Below are positions 5,401 to 7,906 of a DNA stretch of 7,906 nucleotides, piece after piece. The position numbers and the translations under genes were made by a program. How positions within the stretch are numbered: the first letter of the stretch is position 1; each line of letters opens with the position of its first letter. The notes under the pieces are model-generated. The model did no database searches and had not been told where the DNA came from. It worked only from the letters and a program-made list of their open reading frames with translations. Source of the stretch: Bacteroidota bacterium (GTDB taxonomy: Bacteria > Bacteroidota > Bacteroidia > Chitinophagales > Chitinophagaceae); NCBI GenBank assembly GCA_023386395.1, contig JAEWJV010000473.1, positions 1 to 7,906 of the forward strand, given 5' to 3'.

Positions 5401-5898
5401 TTAAGCATATCTCAAGGTAGTTTTATTTTTTACTCTTCCGGTTAAATACTTCTTACAATTACTATAGGTAATGTTTAAATCAGCAGCAGCTTTTTTTATA
5501 GAAGGATATTCTTTCCCTGTAGAAGTGTCAATAATTTTACGAGGTTGTTTTGGAGGCTTACAGAGCCCAGTATCCATTGCATGTTGCATGTTTTCAACTG
5601 GTGTTGCCCATTCTAGATTTTCAAGGGAATAATCGAGCTTATTTCCATTCTTATGATTGATTTGTGATTTGTTTTCACGATTTGGTAAAAACGTTTCCCC
5701 TAATAGTCTATGAGTATTAACAGTTTTCCGATTACCTTTTACAGTTAGATTTACAACAGGATAGCCATCCTTATCTATCCTTTCACAAATTTTGGAATAT
5801 CCATGTTTGAAATCATAATCATAGCGGCTAAAGATTTCTCCTTGCTTATTAATAATATAACTGCCATCAAATAAATCGTGTATAAGCTCACCTTTCAT
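5401..5898 (-). CDS. HNH homing-type endonuclease with NUMOD1-like C-terminus
   Basis: The 165-residue protein has an N-terminal module about 10-50 (YIINKQGEIFSRY, then DKDGYPVVNL) like those before phage HNH domains. The HNH core is at about 58-108: VNTHRLLGETF with His63, INHKNGNK with the likely general base His82, and LENLEWATPVEN with Asn94. The C-terminal part (about 122-160), DTSTGKEYPSIKKAAADLNI then CKKYLTGRVKN, is a NUMOD1-like DNA-binding helix-turn-helix used for site recognition. Such proteins cut specific DNA sites and spread themselves by gene conversion. It is complete, starts at ATG (complement of 5896-5898), and follows the polymerase-like remnant on the same strand with a 114-bp gap. 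It may be a hitchhiker inserted beside that gene. No terminator separates it from the convergent integrase gene. Confidence 0.88.
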   Translation of the reverse strand: MKGELIHDLFDGSYIINKQGEIFSRYDYDFKHGYSKICERIDKDGYPVVNLTVKGNRKTVNTHRLLGETFLPNRENKSQINHKNGNKLDYSLENLEWATPVENMQHAMDTGLCKPPKQPRKIIDTSTGKEYPSIKKAAADLNITYSNCKKYLTGRVKNKTTLRYA

Positions 5899-6012
5899 AG
5901 TTCAATATTCTCAAACTCAATGCCAGCATAAGTTTCAGTCAAAGTGACGCTTGAAAAAGAATTGTATTGTTTCAAAGAATTTAGCTATGTCACTACTTTT
6001 ATTTCGTCGAAA

Positions 6013-6550
6013 TCACAATCCTAATTTCTTTTTAATGTAGGAATTTTGACTACCATACGCATTAAAAAAATTCAATGATGTTCCTCCATCAGTTTGAGGT
6101 GCAATTCCTATCTGGGCATAGGCTGAATTAAAAATTGCCAAGGCTTGTTGTTTGTAACTTGAGAGCGTTATAAAAGTATCATGAACAGTAAATATTGGTA
6201 CGTCTGGCAATTTTTCTCCAAAAAAATTAGTAAAATGTTGAATGAACAGTTTTGCTTCAATGCGACTTAGGAGCATGGAAATATCTTTATAGTTTCTTTG
6301 TTTTAATAATTCTATGATAGAACACACACTAGGAAATAATTTTTTAAATTTATGATAGTCCGCATAAGCTGTTGAGTTAATCTTTGTAAGATCACAATTG
6401 AGAAATAAAACCCATCTAGCCTTCGAGGCTTCTCGGTCTTTATGCCATGAGTAGTATTGGCTTTTTAGACTGATGGAAATGTATTCATATAGTTTACCCG
6501 TACTACAAAACTGGTAATTAACATAATAATCATCGTCATAAATAATCGTA
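6013..6550 (-). pseudogene. C-terminal remnant of a polymerase-palm-like (HD motif) protein
   Basis: The reading frame is open leftward from within the neighbouring outer-membrane protein gene, but protein-like sequence begins only at about 6550. It runs for about 179 codons to TGA at 6013-6015. It contains GKLYEYISISL, a helical stretch KFKKLFPSVCSIIELLK, the block MLSRIEAKLFIQHF, and PIFTVHDTFITL with His and Asp at 6181-6183 and 6178-6180. From memory this order (Tyr/Gly near a G-x-LYE motif, KKLFP, S-x-x-IEAxxF, then hHDxh followed by a GIAPQ-like end) matches the end of palm-domain polymerase-like proteins in phages and mobile elements of Bacteroidetes, the HD being the motif C position. 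All upstream domains are missing, so it is a truncated gene. The exact family is uncertain, and a smaller intact hypothetical protein cannot be fully excluded. Confidence 0.55.
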
Positions 6551-7771
6551 TTGAAACGAAATGTCCTGCTTTGTTTATTGTTTATACTGTCCGCTTTATG
6601 GGTAACAGCGCAGGATGCTGTTATACGTACAAACGATTCTTTATCGCAACAAAAAGACATGGTGGATATAATAAAAACCATAATGCATTTCAAACAAAAA
6701 GATGCGGCTAAAGGAAGCACGCTTACTATACTGCCTGCACTTGGTTATAACCCAAGCATTGGCTTTTTAGCTGGCATTAATTTTTTAAAAGCTTTTTATA
6801 AAGGCAGCAGGAGTACCACCAACTTATCAACGGCTCAGTTAGATATTTCCTATACAACAAAACATTTGGTGATAGTAAGGTTCAGGACCAACATTTTTAC
6901 AGAAGATAACCAATGGAATTTCCAGGGCAACTGGCAGTATATGCGCAATTATATAAATGATTACGGCCTGGGAAATGAAGCAGAACAAAATCCTGCTGTT
7001 AATTACCCTATATGGTTTAATTATTTCAGGCTTACTGAAAAAGCATACAAAAGAATTAGCAATAATTTTTATGCAGGTGGCGGTATAAGTATCGATGTGC
7101 GCAATGACATATATGATGAAAGGCTTGACAGCGTTACAACAACACCGCATTATAATTATAGCATAGAGAAAGAATTCAACCCTGATAATTATTTTGTAAA
7201 TGGTTTGATAGCTAATGTTCAGTACAACACAAAAGATCATCCTAACCGGCCTTTTAAAGGCATGTATGCAGAAGCATATATACGTTATAATACAAAACTG
7301 CTCGGCAGCACAAAAGAATCGGGGCAATTATATACAGAACTTAGAAAGTATTGGAGCCTTTCGGCAAAAAATCCGGAACATGTTATTGCATTCTGGTATT
7401 GGGGCAGCTATATTTTATGGGGAAAATTACCTTATCTCGAATTGCCCTGCACCGCTTATGACACTTATAACAGAAGCGGTAGAGGATATACATTAAGCCG
7501 CTTTAAAGGGCCTTCCTATGCTTATTGGGAAACAGAATACCGCTTTCCGATTAGTCAAATTACAAAAACACTCAGTGGTGTGCTGTTTACCAATTTTCAG
7601 TCTTATTCTGATGCCAATAACAACGGAATTTTTCAACGCATAGAACCTGCGGTGGGGGCAGGTATACGTCTTCTTTTCACCAAAAGATCACGTACCAATA
7701 TCTGCCTCGATTATGCCCTGGGTAAATATGGTTCATCGGGTTTCTTTTTTGCATTGAATGAGGCTTTCTGA
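6551..7771 (+). CDS. Omp85/BamA-type outer-membrane beta-barrel protein
   Basis: The 406-residue product has a signal peptide (MKRNVLLCLLFILSALWVTA, cleavage likely before Gln21) and then alternating amphipathic beta strands throughout, ending in Phe as outer-membrane barrels do. Residues about 225-245 (TKDHPNRPFKGMYAEAY) carry the R-x-x-KG turn of surface-antigen barrels. GRGYTLSRFKGPSYAYWETEYRF (about 315-337) matches the Omp85 strand with the R/KG lid-loop motif. There are no POTRA domains, so it is a short barrel-only member of the type frequent in Bacteroidetes, probably for surface export or a transport accessory role. The start must be TTG at 6551, since the next in-frame ATG (6659) would remove the signal peptide. 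That TTG coincides with the point where the opposite-strand remnant is cut, so the original start codon and promoter may have been altered. The base composition is less AT-rich than the region to its left. Confidence 0.82.
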   Translation: MKRNVLLCLLFILSALWVTAQDAVIRTNDSLSQQKDMVDIIKTIMHFKQKDAAKGSTLTILPALGYNPSIGFLAGINFLKAFYKGSRSTTNLSTAQLDISYTTKHLVIVRFRTNIFTEDNQWNFQGNWQYMRNYINDYGLGNEAEQNPAVNYPIWFNYFRLTEKAYKRISNNFYAGGGISIDVRNDIYDERLDSVTTTPHYNYSIEKEFNPDNYFVNGLIANVQYNTKDHPNRPFKGMYAEAYIRYNTKLLGSTKESGQLYTELRKYWSLSAKNPEHVIAFWYWGSYILWGKLPYLELPCTAYDTYNRSGRGYTLSRFKGPSYAYWETEYRFPISQITKTLSGVLFTNFQSYSDANNNGIFQRIEPAVGAGIRLLFTKRSRTNICLDYALGKYGSSGFFFALNEAF

Positions 7772-7791
7772 TAATCTAAAAAATAAAGTAT

Positions 7792-7906
7792 ATGCGTGTC
7801 ATACTGGAAAAATTTACAAGGGTAATAACCTATATACTATTGGTGGTGGCAATGGTTTTTATAAGTTTTCAAACCATGGAACTATTATGTGAAGGGTTTA
7901 AAAGTT
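7792..7906 (+). CDS. 5' end of a small inner-membrane protein
   Basis: Thirty-eight codons are present: MRVILEKFTRVITYILLVVAM, then VFISFQTMELLCEGF, running off the window. The segment is a short basic N-terminus followed by a hydrophobic helix (about 12-34). It faintly resembles the first helix of PsiE-type phosphate-starvation membrane proteins, but this is too little to name it. The gene starts 20 bp after the barrel gene and is probably in the same operon. Confidence 0.65.
   Translation, partial: MRVILEKFTRVITYILLVVAMVFISFQTMELLCEGFKS

Larger units (their letters stand above)
3954..6550. mobile_element. Left part of a tRNA-targeting integrative element, right end truncated
   Basis: The segment begins at the tRNA-3'-end-like core and holds the tyrosine recombinase, a homing endonuclease and a decayed replication-type gene. 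It ends abruptly at about 6550 against a chromosomal-looking gene of different base composition. No second copy of the core is found at the right boundary, so the end is probably a deletion or secondary recombination scar. The mobilization module at 1-1700 may belong to the same element in circular or tandem arrangement, or to another one. Confidence 0.4.

Noticed and set aside
6551..6720. N-terminal 56 codons of the minus-strand frame ending at 6013
   Set aside because: These bases code for the signal peptide and first part of the outer-membrane protein on the plus strand; the minus reading is Cys/Ser-rich and looks like antisense shadow.
6839..7327. 162-codon minus-strand frame
   Set aside because: It is antisense to the barrel gene, with an Ile/Cys-rich composition and no recognisable motif.
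7215..7496. 93-codon plus-strand frame
   Set aside because: It overlaps the barrel gene in another frame; the Omp85 motifs at the same bases support the barrel frame.

Overview
The window looks like accessory DNA from a member of the Bacteroidota, perhaps close to Chitinophagaceae or Sphingobacteria. The signs are a Bacteroidetes-type relaxase module, a Bacteroidetes tyrosine recombinase in which the first catalytic Arg is replaced, a TlpA-like thioredoxin-fold lipoprotein/exported protein, a peptide with a Bacteroidetes double-glycine leader, and genes without obvious Shine-Dalgarno sites. All assignments come from reading motifs; nothing was searched.

Region 1 (1-1700) is a mobilization module: the tail of a small upstream protein, a relaxase that starts inside that gene's stop (ATGA overlap), and a 201-residue single-pass membrane protein with coiled-coil character. 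Two stem-loops (1726-1799) follow.

Region 2 (1820-3715) is more AT-rich and holds a small cargo module. It has a 109-residue peptide with a GG leader and 12 cysteines (TTG start), an exported TlpA-like thioredoxin-fold protein with a WCHPC active site, and a 50-codon N-terminal remnant of what resembles the DUF6734 family. The peptide and the oxidoreductase suggest a secreted disulfide-rich peptide with its own redox partner. No peptidase/exporter lies in the window.

Region 3 (3716-4169) has no gene. It carries inverted repeats, a 13-14 nt stretch that reads like the 3' end of a tRNA (Pro-like acceptor), a T-tailed hairpin, and three TTCACC direct repeats just before an integrase gene. This is the layout of an attachment site for a tRNA-targeting integrative element. 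Because genes of mobile type lie on both sides of it, the site may mark a junction between two tandem elements or the closed attP of one element.

Region 4 (4170-6550) contains the tyrosine recombinase, a convergent HNH homing endonuclease with a C-terminal NUMOD1-like module, and the C-terminal remnant of a polymerase-palm-like protein. The remnant is cut off at about 6550.

Region 5 (6551-7906) looks like ordinary chromosome: an Omp85/BamA-type outer-membrane beta-barrel protein read from a TTG codon exactly at the truncation point, followed 20 bp later by the start of a small inner-membrane protein. The coincidence of the remnant's cut end with the barrel gene's start codon suggests a recombination scar.
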